Source of the DNA: Gammaproteobacteria bacterium
Lineage (GTDB): Bacteria > Pseudomonadota > Gammaproteobacteria > Pseudomonadales > Halomonadaceae
Length of the DNA stretch: 6,537 nucleotides
Reading direction: 5' to 3'
NCBI GenBank assembly: GCA_023485185.1
Contig: JAMCZP010000088.1
Location: forward strand, 1 to 6,537
Below the pieces are notes generated by a model. It saw only the letters and a program-made list of their open reading frames with translations, was not told where the DNA came from and made no database searches. The translations under genes were made by a program, and so were the position numbers. Of this stretch, positions 6,090 to 6,537 are shown in pieces (positions within the stretch are counted from its first letter, which is position 1; every line of letters begins with the position of its first letter).

Positions 6090-6299
6090 TCAAGAGCGGA
6101 CAGAGCGCCCAGAGACCGCTAGAATAGCCCCACTGAGTAACAACATGGCGATAACAGTGCTAGGCTCTGCCTGAAAACTGGCTGCGCTCGACCATACGGC
6201 GTTAAAAATCGGCTCAAAATACTCATTTACACCACGTAAACTCCGTTTTTTCGCCGATTTTTGCCTTGTCTGGCCTTCGCTCGCCGACTTTTCAGACAA
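6090..6299 (-). CDS. Doubtful 69-residue frame with a PEP-CTERM-like tail
   Basis: The frame opens at a TTG (6299) with only AGG two bases upstream, too close for a good ribosome binding site. No ATG occurs before residue 51. The predicted product is basic at the N-terminus and ends with AEPST, a 16-residue hydrophobic run and RSVR, which resembles a PEP-CTERM sorting tail (PEP motif, membrane helix, basic end). It has no N-terminal signal peptide, which real PEP-CTERM proteins need. The frame also spans the whole palindrome at 6204-6262. It may be a chance frame, a remnant of a longer gene, or a small membrane protein. I list it only so that it can be tested. Confidence 0.15.
   Translation of the reverse strand: MSEKSASEGQTRQKSAKKRSLRGVNEYFEPIFNAVWSSAASFQAEPSTVIAMLLLSGAILAVSGRSVRS
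6198..6265. repeat. Long imperfect palindrome upstream of fabV
   Basis: AAAAATCGGC (6204-6213) is exactly inverted at 6253-6262 (GCCGATTTTT). Inside, AAAA (6216-6219) pairs with TTTT (6247-6250), and TTTAC (6226-6230) pairs with GTAAA (6236-6240) around loop ACCAC. All three share one symmetry centre at 6233, giving 19 pairs in 59 bases. GGC (6198-6200) and GCC (6263-6265) extend the stem past a 3-base bulge. Each strand reads a G/C-rich stem step followed by five T's, so it could act as a bidirectional terminator, an RNA hairpin or a protein-binding dyad. Confidence 0.6.
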
Positions 6300-6321
6300 A
6301 GCCTAAGTCGCTAAGTATGTT
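6293..6321 (+). promoter_or_regulatory. fabV: Predicted fabV promoter
   Basis: CAGACA (6293-6298, four of six matches to -35) and TATGTT (6316-6321, four of six matches to -10) are separated by 17 bases. Transcription would begin near 6328, leaving a leader of about 30 bases. A nearby TTGTCA (6320-6325) also resembles a -35 but lacks a well-spaced -10. Confidence 0.3.
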
Positions 6322-6357
6322 GTCAAAAGCCAATTTAATTTAATAACGAGGTTCGAT

Positions 6358-6537
6358 GTGATTATTAAACCCAAAGTGCGCGGCTTTATTTGTACCACTA
6401 CTCATCCTGTCGGCTGTGAGCAGAACGTCCGCGAACAGATAGAAGCGACCCGCGCCCGCGGTTTGGATAAGCAGGCCGGGCCGAAAAAAGTGCTGGTGAT
6501 TGGTGCTTCAAGTGGCTATGGCTTGGCAGCGCGAATT
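6358..6537 (+). CDS. fabV: Enoyl-ACP reductase FabV, 3' partial (first 60 codons)
   Basis: FabV is the NADH-dependent trans-2-enoyl-ACP (or -CoA) reductase that completes each cycle of fatty-acid elongation. It is an enlarged short-chain dehydrogenase/reductase and, as a family, is less sensitive to triclosan than FabI. The visible N-terminus reads [12 protein letters not shown], then [10 protein letters not shown] (15-24) and [19 protein letters not shown] (42-60). These match the conserved FabV start and its cofactor-binding GASxGYGLAAR loop. Full proteins are about 400 residues, so about 340, including the catalytic Tyr-x8-Lys, lie beyond the right edge. The start is GTG at 6358, with GAGG (6348-6351) 6 bases upstream. 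The overlapping ATG at 6356 is in another frame and hits TGA at once. No stop occurs before the window ends. Confidence 0.95.
   Translation, partial: MIIKPKVRGFICTTTHPVGCEQNVREQIEATRARGLDKQAGPKKVLVIGASSGYGLAARI

Larger units (their letters stand above)
6009..6357. other. 349-base intergenic stretch between the DUF7079-like gene and fabV
   Basis: No well-supported gene lies here. It contains a small - strand frame (6090-6299) with a poor start, a long imperfect palindrome (6204-6262), a short CGCTC-AA-GAGCG hairpin (6087-6098), and the probable fabV promoter and ribosome binding site near the right end. It also holds two copies of a TCGCCGA core followed by a T-rich run (6251-6262 and 6281-6292). 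The two flanking genes are read away from each other, so both promoters must be in this stretch. Confidence 0.7.

Noticed and set aside
6201..6262. Possible integron attC-like site in the fabV upstream palindrome
   Set aside because: GTTAAAA resembles one core site, but the matching partner core and the extrahelical-base layout are absent, and there is no integrase or cassette context.

Overview
The window looks like ordinary chromosome of a moderately GC-rich gammaproteobacterium. The gene types and protein styles (a FabV enoyl-ACP reductase, a YeeN-like YebC protein, an MDR7-type dehydrogenase) suggest Halomonas/Vreelandella or a close relative. That assignment is inference from sequence style, not a database result. 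I see no insertion sequence, phage gene, tRNA, rRNA or CRISPR array.

Layout. 1-941 (+): 3' part of a zinc-free MDR oxidoreductase, entering from the left edge. 968-1000: a 14-bp hairpin shared by two convergent genes. 1006-1272 (-): an unrecognised 88-residue protein. 1273-1439: a divergent control region with overlapping predicted promoters and a palindrome. 1440-2585 (+): a protein I read as a degenerate P-loop/AAA-like ATPase with a possible C-terminal winged helix, followed after 37 bases by a small MscS-family channel (2623-3459, +). 3469-4203 (-): a YeeN-type YebC/TACO1 protein, convergent with the channel at a 9-base gap. 4204-4410: a divergent control region with A-tracts repeated in direct orientation. 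4411-5028 (+): a LysE/RhtB exporter. 5099-5584 (+): a cysteine-type glutathione/thiol peroxidase, with a stem-loop between it and the exporter. 5622-6008 (-): a small DUF7079-like protein. 6009-6357: a 349-base stretch with no convincing gene, holding a large imperfect palindrome and the probable fabV promoter. 6358-6537 (+): the first 60 codons of fabV, starting at GTG and running off the right edge.

How the genes work together. Most are independent units: redox metabolism, translation quality control, export, peroxide defence and fatty-acid synthesis. The one pair that reads as a possible uncharacterised system is the ATPase-like protein plus MscS channel. They share a strand and a short gap, and sit behind a divergently read small protein of unknown function. 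The second most interesting signal is the 59-base dyad upstream of fabV, centred on position 6233. Both are inferences from reading the sequence and need family searches or expression data to confirm.
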